A DNA stretch of 64,000 nucleotides from Tomocerus qinae (GCA_020055645.1 CM034546.1:21266001-21330000); one strand, 5' to 3'. Positions 10,605 through 21,910 are shown, counted from the first letter of the stretch. The notes: generated by a model from the sequence alone, not told the origin. A program made the numbers and translations.

Positions 10605-11873
10605 TTAAATTTGTATAGACATCAGGAGGGTGATGGTATTGTATACAATAAAAGCGAAAACTTGCAATAAGGTACATCGGTGCGCGAAGAAGAAAATATG
10701 AGCCTGTATTTTTAGATGCCTCAAAGCTGCAAGTTCTCGGGCTTGCGATGGATTGCAGATAGGACGCCATGATTGCAGGAAGGTATTTGAGTTTTCATAA
10801 AACAAGGACACAGTATGAATTATAATACCAACAATAACTGTGACGATACAGGAAACTGTAGGCATAAAAATATAAATTGTCATTTCCATCTTGTCGTATA
10901 ATTTGATGCTGATAAAATTAGCAATAAGAACACACCCGACACCTAAACCTAACATCATTGCTACTGGCATTCTCATTGTATAGTTAGCTAGCTTGTTGAT
11001 GTACAATTGCTGCTTGTAAATCATTTTTGCCTTTTCAAATTCTTTTTCTCGTTCGATTTTTTTCGAGATTGATAGATATCCAGAATCTTTCTATATATTG
11101 TCTAGTTGAGTGATAGTTTGAAGCCATCCGAGGGTGGAAATAAAATAAAACAACCAAACGAAAAGGCCCAAAAACATTGCAAGGACATCATACATAACAA
11201 GAGGAAAATACATTGCGAACATCAATAAGCGTACAACTATTTTACGCTTGTACTTCGGGATTATCAGTGATACAATTGCAAACAAAGGGTCTATCTCATA
11301 ATAAATGATGAGGATAGCAAACAATATTGCAAGCAGAATCCCCAAAAAGATTGCTATTTTTAAGAAACATGAAAGAAATAGGACGATGAAAGGCGGCTTG
11401 GCATTGTTTTGTCTAATTCCTGTTGTAAAACAAACAATTTTAAGTATTTAATGATTAATATTTATTGACAATAATTCATTACTTAATTTAAATAACCGTT
11501 ACTTACGTCTTAGACTAAAATCTTTGTATAATGCACAGTTAACAAGTTGTATAAACTCGTGTTGGTAGAGTACAAAGGGAATTGAATATGAGAAATTAAT
11601 TAAAATACAAAACGAAGCGTAAATCTCGAGCATAATTAATTCCACTGAAAGGTATGGCTCCTTGATAAAAACTTGCTCTAGTAGCTGATACGCAAAGAAC
11701 AATGCTATGCCAAAATATATTACAAGTCCAGCATAGTAGCAATAGCGTCCACTCTTATCTTTTCCTGCACACACTGTCCAACTGTTGGGGTCGAATGATA
11801 GAGGACCGTATTTAAAATATTTGCAAACGACGAAAAAAGTTTTAAATGAATTTCGCATATCCTTTGTACTCAT
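10605..11873 (-). CDS. Gustatory-receptor-like protein C (7-TM chemoreceptor), two frameshifts
   Basis: Closest paralogue of receptor B with the same structure: exon 1 at 11507-11873 (367 nt, as in B) and exon 2 at 10605-11419, with an intron of 87 nt. Exon 1 encodes the MSTKDMRNSFKTFF start, SFDPNSWTVCAGKDKSGRY and two membrane segments; exon 2 encodes five more, ending at LLMSIQI. Exon 2 is broken here by an extra T in a T run near 11043 and a missing G near 11108. The second copy (54.0-55.3 kb) reads through both sites, but has its own indels near 54205 and in an A run near 55285. Each copy repairs the other, so the gene is probably intact. Predicted seven-transmembrane chemoreceptor; ligand unknown. 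Confidence 0.8.
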
Positions 11874-12087
11874 TTTTAATAAGCGGATGACTGAGTTCTA
11901 ATGTGTAATTAGAGTACTTTTAAATATGAATTGATTTCAACTTTATTGTTAGGAGGGAAAGTTGAGAATTGATTCTTCTCCACAGTAGAGTTGTGACTGT
12001 TGGTTATTTAACCTTTCGTGCTACTGTCTTGAAAACAAAGGTACTTGTATTCATTATTATATTTATTCAATACGTGCAAATACAGTA

Positions 12088-12091
12088 GGTG

Positions 12092-12122
<31 letters not shown>

Positions 12123-12135
12123 ATATATAATATAT

Positions 12136-12169
<34 letters not shown>

Positions 12170-12192
12170 ATATAATATATTATATATATATA

Positions 12193-12234
<42 letters not shown>

Positions 12235-12561
12235 ATATAATATATTATATATATATATCGTCCCTTAAGGATAGAATAAGCCTGTATCCACTTTCAGATT
12301 GGTACAGGAATAAGCCAAAATCCATTTTTTGTTTGGTACAGGAATAAGCCTATCTCCAATTTTCGTTTGGTGCAGGAAATAGCCTCTATCCTCTTGCAAC
12401 CGCAGCAGCAGAGGCTATTTCCTGCACCAAACGAAAATTGGAGATAGGCTTATTCCTGTACCAAACAAAAATGGATTTTGGCTTATTCCTGTACCAATCT
12501 GAAAGTGGATACAGGCTTATTCTATCCTTAAGGGACGATATATATATATTATATATATATA

Positions 12562-12594
<33 letters not shown>
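12088..12594. repeat. TA-rich microsatellite, split by a palindromic element
   Basis: Long (TA)n and TATTATATA-type runs occupy 12088-12258 and 12538-12594. The palindrome at 12259-12537 lies within them. The array lies about 215 bp upstream of the receptor C start and pushes the block I motif further away than at receptor B. Confidence 0.9.
12259..12537. mobile_element. 279-bp near-perfect palindromic MITE (foldback)
   Basis: The left arm 12259-12387 and right arm 12410-12537 are almost exact reverse complements (129 and 128 bp, differing in a 6T/5A run), around a loop of 22 bp. The ends read CGTCCCTTAAGGATAGAATA and its complement. Flanks are TATATA on both sides, so the target duplication cannot be measured. 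A related, more diverged element is at 13682-13883. The minus-strand open frame across it is an artefact. Confidence 0.8.
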
Positions 12595-12629
12595 CATGAT
12601 ATAATAGCCCCCGATAAGGCCAATGTATT

Positions 12630-13450
12630 TCCAAATACTCATAAAATATCAGGTGCTCCGGTAAAATGTTGTTTGCTTTAATGGATTATTTACCTTAGAT
12701 AATATTTCCGTACATAACACCCATGAATATTTCATTTGTTGCAAAATAGGTGCCTCAAGTCCATACCTCGCCAAATATAAAAACCCAACTCAGTATAGTT
12801 GAGTCACAATGCTTTAAAAGTAAAACGTATTACCAATTATTCACATAATATCTAGAGCATTACAATAACTAAACCAAAGCTTCTACAAAACTCCGGTAAA
12901 ACGTTGTTTGTTTTAATGGATTATATTCGTTAGGTAATATTATTTACTTATATAAAACCCATGAATATTTCATTTGTTGCAAAATAGCTGGTTCAGGACG
13001 TCGCAAAGTTAGGAACGCAACAAGCCAGCATAGTTGGGTTAAAATACTTTAAAATTACAATGTACTAATATTGTACTGGCAGTTGAAATAGACAAAAATG
13101 TCTCGAAGCTTTACGTCCATATTTTCACATTTATCTCGGGCGAAGAAGGTGGCACATACACTCAAGCTAAAATAAAGAATAAAAAATATACTTGAGCTAC
13201 ATTCCATGGGAAAATTCATTTATTTGATAGAGCAAATAGCTCCAAGTAATCAAAATAGTCATATTATAGCCTAATGTACAAGCGGAGAGCCCGGTAGCGT
13301 ATAGAGTTGGAGCTCATTATAACGTAACAATTTAACACATTGGGCGTTACTATGTCATTAAAAAATATTTTTTATTTTTCTCTTCCAGGAATTGGATTAC
13401 GTGGTATTGAATTGTAAATATATAATGAGTTCTTTCTGCTTTTATTTTGA
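12630..13450 (-). repeat. Two tandem block I copies plus block II upstream of receptor C
   Basis: The block of about 190 bp carrying ATGAATATTTCATTTGTTGC appears twice (motif at 12723 and 12961), followed by block II from about 13035 with its plus-strand TTCTCTTCCAGGAATTGG at 13378. Between copies the phrase TAATATCTAGAGCATTACAA recurs, also at 18192 and 21288. No gene is supported. Confidence 0.6.
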
Positions 13451-13681
13451 CACTAGCCGGTCACAGGACCTAGGCCCTGTTATAAATAAAGCTAGTTTGT
13501 ATTGCGGGGGCAATATTGTATGATGGGTAGAATGTATTTCAGATAAATAACATAAAATATTCCAAAACTTCACCTTTTGTCAACATTTTGCTTATAGAAA
13601 TAGAATTGTGGCTAATATAGCAATCCGGTCACCCACCCACCATGATCACATTTATGACTCGAATACTTTGAATCATCATAT

Positions 13682-13883
13682 CGTCCTTTAAGGAACGAAG
13701 CCAATATCCATTTTTTGTTTGGTGCACAAAAAAGCCAAAATCCATTTTTTGTTTGGTGCACAAAAAAGCCAAAATCCATTTTTTGTTTGGTGGCGGAAAA
13801 AGCATATATCCATACGCTTGTTGGTGGAGTTAGGCTATTTCCTGCACCAAACGAAAAATGGCTTTTTCGTTCCTTAAAGCACG
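13682..13883. mobile_element. Small TIR element related to the 12259 palindrome
   Basis: The ends are CGTCCTTTAAGGAACGAA and an imperfect reverse complement ending at 13883. Inside are three direct repeats of CCATTTTTTGTTTGGTG, a phrase also found in the 12259-12537 palindrome. Likely another member of the same MITE family. Confidence 0.6.
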
Positions 13884-13959
13884 ATATTATACATACTGCC
13901 ATCACCAGTGGGAGTAAAACTGACTCTTTTTTAGGAATCTATCTATTTTTAAAACAACT

Positions 13960-14600
13960 AAAAACGTCAAGGTAATAGGCCAAATTGAATTTACCGTACA
14001 TGAAATAATGTAAACCTTGAGCGCACTGAATGCTGGAAAAATTTGCATACAGAATGCATGCATTGTTTCCGTTTCCGAAATATCTTTGTGCCTTGTAAGT
14101 CGCAGGAGACTATAGAGAGCGCAGTGTATAATTCCTCACTGGCACGAAGTTGTTCTGCTTCGTACGTGGAATTTTCCTCATTGTGCGTTATTGTGTGCTT
14201 GGCTGGGTTTTAGAATTACGGCAAATCAACACACAGAAGTACAAACAAACCTATGGAATTACACTTTTGCCGTTTATTTATAAGGATGCATAGCTTTCTC
14301 TAATTGAATTTTTCATGGTTTCTCATTTGGTGGGCCGAAGTCGGAGGTAGAGATTTTATATTGATAGGTATAGGTATAGGGACTTCTGTTTTAGAAAACT
14401 GTCCGCATCTCCGGACACGGAAGAGGTTCGTGGCAAGTGTATTGTCTTGTATCATAATTTCAACAATGTAAATGGGCAAATTTTAACTTTTCCCGCAAAT
14501 GAAATAATAGGATCCTTAAGCGAACCGAAAGCTGAAAATTTGCATACAGAACGCATCAACTGCATTGTTATACGGTTTATTTAATTGAAGGAAGGATTTT
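13960..14600 (+). other. Region with two related segments and a possible exon remnant
   Basis: A segment around 14000-14075 and one around 14500-14575 resemble each other (both contain AAAATTTGCATACAGAA). After a TTCTGTTTTAG acceptor-like site near 14394, a plus-strand frame reads a KCIVLYHNFNNVNG stretch and continues to a stop near 14584. It could be a decayed exon, but no family was recognised and no partner exon is clear. Confidence 0.25.
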
Positions 14601-14614
14601 CAACTACCACGTAG

Positions 14615-16576
14615 CAGAGATCGCAATTTGGAAGAGTATTGAGAAGGGCCTACTCTTTTCTCATTTTGAAAATCAAAAACTCTCAACTCAAACTCTCAAT
14701 ACTCTTTTCTGCAAACGGCCACACTCAACTCAATCACTCAATACTCTTTTCCCCAAACGTCCATACTCAACTCAACCTCTCAATACTCTTTTTGTCATAA
14801 GGCCAAACTCAACTCAAGCTCTCAATACTCTTTTTGTCATAAGGCCAAACTCAACTCAATCTCTCAATACTCTTTTTGTCAAAAGGCAACACTCAACTCA
14901 ACCTCTCAATACTCTTTTTGTCAAAAGGCAACAATCGGTAATGGTAATGGTTTTATTTTCGGAAAGGCCATAGGCAGTCAAGTATCATTACATATACAAG
15001 TACACATCATAATATCAACTGGAATTATAGCCATTAAGTACAAATATTATAGGATAGCTTTACAGACAATATAAATATAATTCACTGGTATTTCATTTAT
15101 TAATTATTGCAGATGCAAAATAGATATCGAATATAAGTACGTATTATTACATATAGGGAAAGACTTTATAGTAAGGAATGAGGCCGTTTGCAGCAGAAAC
15201 AACCCGCGCATGGACTTACACATTCACCTTACGGTCTATTCGAAGGTGGTTTAGGAATGAAAGTATACATATAATTTAGTTTGTAATGCAATTACAATAT
15301 TATGGCCAAATGGTATTTGCTTAAATCATTAATATAACAACTATGTATAATTAATTTACCTACACCCAACACAGAAGTTGGGGGAGCCGAGTCGTGCATA
15401 TCATTTCGAGTATGAGTACGTGTGTTTATGTCGGTAGCTTACATGAATGCATGTGAGTAAAGTGAAGCGGGCGACGAGATTTACATTTGCTCTATCTTTG
15501 ATAAGCGACTTTGCATGTAGATAATTTGCATATTCTTGGTTTATCATCGTGGTCACTCTTCTGGTCAGCCATTTTCCACACAAGACAATCCATGCCAAAA
15601 TTTGGGAAATCGCAATGTTTTCGAATTAAAGACTGACCTTTTTTATTTGTCGATCACCTGTCCAGAGAGATCTTGACGTGGAGCACCTGATGAATCTAAT
15701 TTCAGTCCGGTAGCTGTACTTTTACACCCAAAAATGACGAAATTGTAGGAGCTCCAAGACACACGTACTCACCTCGGGAAATGCAACGACTCGACTGCAC
15801 CTCTCAATACTCTTTTTGTCAAAAGGCAATACTCAACTCAACCTCCTCAATACTCTTTTCACAAAACGGCCATACTCAACTCAATCACTCAATACTCTTT
15901 TTTATTCTTTTTACTAGGGAAGCATGCGAGTTGAGCTTGAGTTGAGTTAAACTAAGGTGGACAGTGAGTTAAGTTGGTTGAGTTAAACTAAGGTGGACAG
16001 TGAGTTAAGTTGGTTGAGTTAAACTAAGGTGGACAGTGAGTTAAGTTGGTTGAGTTAAACTAAGGTGGACAATGAGTTAAGTTGGTTGAGTTGTCATTTT
16101 GGTTAATTTTGCAAACGAGTGGAGTTGAGTCGGCTACTAACTCAGCATCAAAATTGAGTTGTATCGAGTCGGACTACTTTGTCAGGCTTAGAAATTACTT
16201 GAGTTATAACTCGATTTTGGGCAAAAAGTGAGATAAGTTGAGGTGAGTTATTGAAAATAGGCCCATAAACGCTCAAATATTCCTTCACCAAACGGCTACA
16301 CTCAACTCAAACACTCAATACTCTTTTTGTCAAAGGGCCATACTCAACTCAATCTCTCAATACTCTTTTCACCAAAAAACGGCCATACTCAACTCATTCT
16401 CTCAATACTCTTTTTCACCAAACGGCCATACTCAACTCAATCTCTCAATACTCTTTTTGTCAAAAGGCCGTACTCAAGAGAACACTCTTTACTCTTTGAG
16501 AAAGAGTGGTAAAGAGTGCATTTGAGAGCCACTCATGTTCTCAAAAATGAGAAATGAGAACTGATTGCGATCTCTG
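14615..16576. mobile_element. Non-autonomous hAT-type transposon with 8-bp target duplication
   Basis: The terminal inverted repeat CAGAGATCGCAAT begins at 14615 and its reverse complement ends at 16576. The flanks are the perfect 8-bp direct repeat CCACGTAG (14607-14614 and 16577-16584). Eight-bp duplications and ends beginning CAG are known hAT hallmarks. The subterminal parts are arrays of a unit of about 40 bp built on CTCAATACTCTTTTTGTCAA and ACTCAACTCAA (14640-14940, 15800-15900, 16270-16480). An inner array of about 38-bp units (GTTGAGTTAAACTAAGGTGG, 15940-16080) has the reverse sense. No transposase is encoded, so it would depend on one supplied in trans. Confidence 0.85.
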
Positions 16577-16701
16577 CCACGTAGCAGCGTAGAACAACAT
16601 TGACTTTAAAGATTTTATCATCCCGCAGGCGGTGTATGCATAAAATCAAGTTCCATCTGGATAGAATTTACCATATTTAGCAATAAACCAAATATATATA
16701 T

Positions 16702-17032
16702 GGGACTATACCCCTTTTTGTCAACAACTTTTCTTTGGAAATCACTTTTTGTCAACACGTATAACCTTTTTGTCAACACATGTACATGTATGTGTGCATG
16801 TTGCTTAACTGTTGTGATTTACTAAACCATTAATTTTACACAGTATTTTCATTTCATTGCCTATTTGGTTTAATCTACTACAAGTATTTAATTTTGACTA
16901 TCTGTATCAATAACACTAGTGTTGACAAAAAGATAATTACTGTTGACAAAAAATAAAATGGTGTTGACAAAAGGTGTTTTCGATTTTTTTTGCTCTGTTG
17001 ACATTTTAACGTTGACAAATTGGGGGTGATCC
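16702..17032. mobile_element. Probable MITE with inverted TTTTTGTCAACA arrays
   Basis: The left half has three copies of a TTTTTGTCAACA motif (from about 16714 to 16780); the right half has the complement TGTTGACAAAAA several times (16920-17015). The ends GGGACTATACCCC and GGGGGTGATCC are an imperfect inverted pair, and flanking ATATATAT / ATATGTAT may be a degenerate 8-bp duplication. It borders the truncated end of receptor pseudogene D. Confidence 0.5.
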
Positions 17033-17082
17033 ATATGTATGGATCAGCTATTGTAGCTCCGAAATCAGCTCCAAAATACAGC

Positions 17083-17712
17083 TATTGTACGCTTGTATTT
17101 TGGAATTATCAGTGATGCAATTACAAATAAGGGGTCTAACTCGTAAAAGATGATGAGGATAACAAACAATATTGCAAGCAGAATCCCCAAAAAGATTGCT
17201 ATTTTTAAGAAACATGAAAGAAATAGAACGATGAATGGGGGCTTGGCATTGTTTTGTCTAATTCCTGTTGTGAAAAAATAATTTTAACTATTTAATGATT
17301 GAAAATAATTCGTTACATAATTTAAATAAATAATCGTTACTTACGCCTTAGGCTAGAATCTTCGTATAATGCACAATTAATAAGTTGTATAAACTCATGT
17401 TGGTGGAATACAAAAGGAATTGAACATGAGAAACCAATTAAAATACAAAACGAAGCGTAAATCTCGATCATAATTAATTCCACGGAAAGGTAAGGCTCCT
17501 TGATAAAAACTTGCTCTAGTAGCTGATACGCAACGAATAATGCTGAACCAAAAATATATTACAAGTCCAGCATAGTAGCAATAACGTCCACTTTTATCTT
17601 TTCCTGCACACACAGTCCAACTATTGGGATCGAATGATAGAGGACCGTATTTAAAAATATTTGCAAACCACAAAAAAGTTTTAAATGCATTTCGCATATC
17701 CTTTGTACTCAT
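17083..17712 (-). pseudogene. Truncated gustatory-receptor-like pseudogene D
   Basis: Exon 1 (17345-17712) and the first 180 bp of exon 2 (17083-17264) are homologous to receptors B and C. Homology stops after the codons for IIPKYKRTIA; the sequence for TM4-TM7 is absent, replaced by the transposon-rich stretch to the left. A frameshift after MSTKDMRNAFKTF (one base lost relative to the FFVVCK codons) is present in both copies of the locus, so it is probably real. The left copy also has extra A bases near 17551 and 17656 that the right copy lacks. Confidence 0.8.
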
Positions 17713-17989
17713 TTTCAATATGCTGATGTCTGCAGTTCTAATGTGTAATTAGAGTATACTTTTAAAAAATTGATTTTAACTTTACAGTTAATAGTGACTT
17801 AGAAGGGAAAAGTTGAGAATATGATGTTCTCCACAGAGGAGTTGTGACTGTTGGTTATATTATAGCAACCTTCGTGCTACCTCGTGCTACTGTCCTTCAA
17901 GAAAACAAAGGTACTTGTATTCATTCTATTTATTTAATATAAAATACAGTAATGGCCAAGAAGACCAAAGTATTACCATATATACTCAG

Positions 17990-18420
17990 AAAATATCCGG
18001 TGCTCCGATAAAATGTGGTTTGCTTTGATGGATTATTTTCGTTAGGTAATGTTTCCGTACATAATACCCATGAATATTTCATTTGTTGCAAAATAGCTGG
18101 CTCAAGTCCAAACGTCGCCAAATATAGAAACCCAAGTAAGTATTGTGGAGTCACAGTACTTTAAAAGTAAAAAGTATTGCCAAATGTTCACATAATATCT
18201 AGAGCATTACAATAACTAAACCAAAGCCTTTACAAAACTCCGGTAAAATGTTTGTTTTAATGGATGATTTTCGTTAGATAATATTTCCGTACATTAAACC
18301 CATGAATATTTCATTTGTTGCAAAATAGCTGGTTCAAGTCCAAACCTCGCCAAATATGGAAACCCAACTCAGTATAGTTGAGTCACAATACTTTAAAAGT
18401 ACAAAGTATTACCAAATTGA
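17990..18420 (-). repeat. Two tandem block I copies upstream of pseudogene D
   Basis: Motif ATGAATATTTCATTTGTTGC at 18070 and 18302, about 350 and 590 bp upstream of the pseudogene D start, each followed by a matching CAAATATxGAAACCCAA segment. Same arrangement as upstream of receptor C. Confidence 0.6.
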
Positions 18421-18737
18421 ATACATAGAAAACAAGAGTTCATGTAAGTTCTTGCATTCGGTAAACTAAAAATGTACCTGAGGTATCGGAAGACATTGTA
18501 AAAACAATGTGAGATGGTTTACCCTTGGCGGAGCCAGGCATAAGCAGTGTAGTGCTTATGCCTGCTTGGCTTGCCTTCTACCCTACTCACTCGGCTGCTG
18601 GCTGGACTGAGATGAGAAGACAAGCACTGCTTGCCTTCTCATTTCACATTTCTTTCTGTTCGTGCAAGCCATCCTTGCACCAACTTTGCGGCATCTGCCA
18701 AAAAATTACGTTTCATCGTGTCTACTGTCTACCACTG

Positions 18738-19505
18738 CATGGTGGTTAGTGGTTGAAGTCGTTAGTGGCTGTTCTTCTCTGCATGTCGCATCTCTACCTT
18801 TTGTTGTCCTGTCTGCCTGTCATTTCTGCGTCATCTGTGCCTGCCATCATTGGTCATCTGCCTATCATTGGTCATCTGCCTGTCATTGGTCATCTCTGAC
18901 TGTCTTCTTTGTCATCTGGACCAAAAACTAAGTACGTGTATTTTTTTAAATTTCTGCAAAGGCAGAGCTGAATAACATACACTTTGACCTAATCAAGATT
19001 TCCTGTATTCCATTCTTAGAGAATCAAGAGTCTGAGTCTATTGTTTGGAAAATCACCTTACCTACAACTACGACGTATTTTAATTCATGGTGGTTAGTGG
19101 TTGCTGCGTCATTGGCTGTTCTTCACTGCCTGTCACATCTCTACCTGATGTTGTCCTGTCTGCCTGCCATTTGTCATCTCTGCACGGTTATTGTCATCTG
19201 GACCTTACTAAGTAAGTGTATTTTTTTAAAATTTCTGCAAAGGCAGAGATGAATAACATACACTTTGACCTATGACCTAATCAAGATTTCCTGTATTCTA
19301 TTCTTAGAGAATCAAGAGTCTGAGTCTATTGTTTTGAAAATCACCTTACCTACGACTACGACGTATTTTAATTCATGGTGGTTAGTGGTTGCTGCCGTCA
19401 TTGGCTGTTCTTCTCTGCCTGTCACATCTCTACCTGTTGTTGTCATGTCTGCCTGCCATTTGTCATATCTGCACGGTTATTGTCATCTGGACCAAACTAC
19501 TGAAG
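18738..19505 (+). repeat. Tandem repeat of about 290 bp, two and a half copies
   Basis: A partial copy (18738-18930) and two fuller copies (about 18930-19212 and 19213-19505) share CATGGTGGTTAGTGGTTG, CTACCT and CATCTGGACC landmarks, each ending near AAGTAxGTG. The upstream stretch 18525-18740 has an open frame but no recognisable protein features. It may be the decayed 5' part of the cysteine-rich gene downstream, or a satellite-like repeat. Confidence 0.65.
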
Positions 19506-19795
19506 TAAGTGGGGGGGGATGGGGGAAAAGATAAGTTTTGAGTTGTCACTTTCCCTTTCACTTCACGCGGAAAAAGGACCATTCAGTTACTTATTCTGCC
19601 TAAAATTCCAAATCCCCTCACCTGGGGCAACGGCAATGTTTTATTTGTGAATGTTCCTTTGCGCGTGAAGTGAAAAGGAAGTGAAACTCAAAACCTAGCT
19701 TTATGAATGTTCCTTTGCGCGTGAAGTGAAAGGGAAGCTAGCTTTACTGGTAGAATTATCAATTCGCGACCTTTTTCATATAATAATCGCAGAGA

Positions 19796-20190
19796 AAATT
19801 GCTTCTGATTGATGGATGCATTTTTAAAATTGGCCAATGATTTTCATAAATCCTCCCAAGGTGAAATATTTATTTCAACACTGAACTTTGAACTACAGAC
19901 ATGTGATATGATAGGAAAATACGGACTAAAACTTTTAGTATCATCGCAAACTAATACACTGTACCAACTCTATGATGTAATTAAAATTATATTGGAAAAT
20001 TGCTTCTGATTGGTGGATGCATTTTTAAAATTGGCCAATGATTTTCATAAATCCTCCCCAGGGGAAATATTTATTTCAACACTGAACTTTGAACTACAGA
20101 CATGTAATAGGAAAATACGGACTAACACTTTTACCATCATCGCAAACCAATACACTGTACCAACTCTATGATGTAATTAAAATTATATTG
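19796..20190 (+). repeat. Tandem duplication of about 200 bp
   Basis: The segment from AAAATTGCTTCTGATTGATG (19796) to AATTAAAATTATATTGG is repeated immediately, with small differences, up to about 20190. A frame of 66 codons in the first unit does not continue in the second. Probably non-coding. Confidence 0.75.
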
Positions 20191-20266
20191 GATTAACTTC
20201 AACTATGAACTGCATTCACCAATCATTGCATTTAAAATGCCTCATAACATTTTTTTGTATTTTTAG

Positions 20267-20993
20267 GCCTAATAATGAGTAATAAACGTCGGGGAAGTAA
20301 TCCTAAATCATGGCTACACACCCACTTCGAGCCAATTTGTTATTCTTAAACGCAGTTTGTACAGTGGAGTCAGCTTCCAAAACTCCTGAGGATAAACATG
20401 AACTTGGCAAGCTTCCTTTATGACTAAATGATAGATTTTGCCCCTTCTGTTCAAGAACAATTCGAGACTATTATGATAAAGCGTAAGGGTAAATTTAAAA
20501 AAAATGTTTAAATTAATTATATTTTTATTAAAATATTAAATAAGTTTCAGAGGAGAATGCAAAAATTGTAATTTTGGATTTTGTTTATTGCTATTGCAGA
20601 TGAATGTGTCCATGCACAGTGCAAAAAATCATTGAAGCATGATTTGCCAATGTTAGCCAATGGTTGGGAATGGTGTACGGCATGCAAAATTGCACCTATT
20701 CGCCCCGGTCATTTTAGCTGTTTGGTGTGCAATTCTCCAACGACGATTGGTACAGCCTACTATAAGGCTAACAAAGATCTAAATCGAAAACATTTTACTG
20801 AAAAGATGGTCTTTTTTTGAAGTATCAAAAATCGTCGGAGATGGACCACCCTGTAGAAAAAAGGATCAAGGATTCTAATGGTAACGTTGTTGAGGAAGAC
20901 AATGCTTTACTTAGCTCCGCAAATAGCGACACTTCTATAACTGGTGCCAACATTTCGGAAGGAAAGAATTTATTGCTACCTGAATCTAATTAA
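20267..20993 (+). CDS. Unrecognised cysteine-rich, probably zinc-binding protein (damaged)
   Basis: I do not recognise this gene. Two exons are read: 20267 to about 20482 (ATG at 20275, MSNKRRGSNP) and 20600-20993, joined across an intron ending CTATTGCAG. The predicted peptide has CPFC, then CVHAQC, then CTAC and CLVC: eight cysteines in four pairs, a pattern typical of two zinc sites. The C-terminal part is acidic and Ser-rich, ending LLLPESN. Problems: an in-frame TGA before LNDRFCPFC occurs in both copies; a run of seven T near 20812 shifts the frame (eight would restore it); and the left copy has an extra A near 20308 and an extra C at the donor near 20482 that the right copy (63702-63914) lacks. 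Either a low-quality region or a decaying gene. Confidence 0.5.
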
Positions 20994-21282
20994 GTTAGTG
21001 ATGCGGAGATGGCATTAATTGAGGAAGATAAGCAAATGCTTTAAAAAATATTGTGAATTTTATACTATGAGATTTTAAATAAGATATTGATTGCTACCAA
21101 ACACCGTAGCGTGGTGCGTAACCCTTTCTGTCTCCCTGCAGTATAGTATTATGTGTCTACTGTAACTTTTTAATTTCTTCCTAGGACATCACAGACTTTT
21201 ATCTTTTATGATATTAATTTCTAAAGTCCTGATCGCTAACCAACAGTTATTTCCCCGTCCGTAGGACGGGCCGTTTCTCGTA

Positions 21283-21910
21283 TTCACATAATATCTAGAG
21301 CATTACAATAACTAAACCAAAGGCTCTACAAAACTCCGGTAAAATGTTGTTTATTTTAATGGATTATATTCGTTAGGTAATATTTACTTATATAAAACCC
21401 ATGAATATTTCACTTGTTGCAAAACTAGCTAGTTCAAGACTTCGCAAAAGTTAGGAACGCAACAAGCCAGCATAGTTGAGTTGAGTTAAAATACATTAAA
21501 ATGACAATGGACTAATAATGTACTGGCAGTTGAACTAGTCAAAAATGTCTCGAAGCTTTACGTCCATATTTTCACATTTATCTCGGGCGAAGAAGGTGAC
21601 ACATACACTAAAGCAAAAATAAAGAATAAAAAATATACTTGAGCTACATTCCATGGAAAAATTCATTTATTTGATAGAGCAAATAGCTCCAAGTAATCAA
21701 AATAGTCATATTATAGCCTAATGTACAAGCGGAGAGCCAGGTAGGAGATAGCGTAGCGTTGGTGCTCATTATATAACAATTTAACACATTGCGCGTATGT
21801 GAGTAAAAAAATTTATTTTTCTCATCCAGGAATAAAAATGAGAGGTATTGCATTGTAAATATATAAATAGTTGGTTTCTGATTTCTGACATCTTTCTGCT
21901 TTTATTTTGA
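21283..21910 (-). repeat. Orphan block I and II pair without a receptor
   Basis: A block I copy (motif at 21401 with one mismatch) and block II (from about 21500, plus-strand CTCATCCAGGAATAAA at 21820) are present, but no receptor exon lies at the expected place below 21.2 kb. The neighbouring sequence is the cysteine-rich gene region instead. A receptor has probably been lost or displaced. Confidence 0.5.

Noticed and set aside
12386..12634. Minus-strand 82-codon frame over the palindrome, and its twin at 55830-56084
   Set aside because: It is generated by the MITE palindrome and TA repeats (poly Ile-Tyr stretch); no protein features.
13612..13975. Frames of 86-97 codons on both strands
   Set aside because: They span the small TIR element with three internal repeats (KMDFGFFVHQ repeats); repeat translation, not a gene.
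14640..16500. Regularly spaced repeats resembling a CRISPR array
   Set aside because: Units are directly adjacent or imperfect, lie between TIRs with an 8-bp target duplication, and the DNA is eukaryotic; these are hAT subterminal repeats.
18525..18931. Plus-strand frames reading MAEPGISSVVLMPAWLAF and similar
   Set aside because: Frames overlap each other, show no domain, and run through a tandem repeat with CTGCCTGTCAT-type low complexity.
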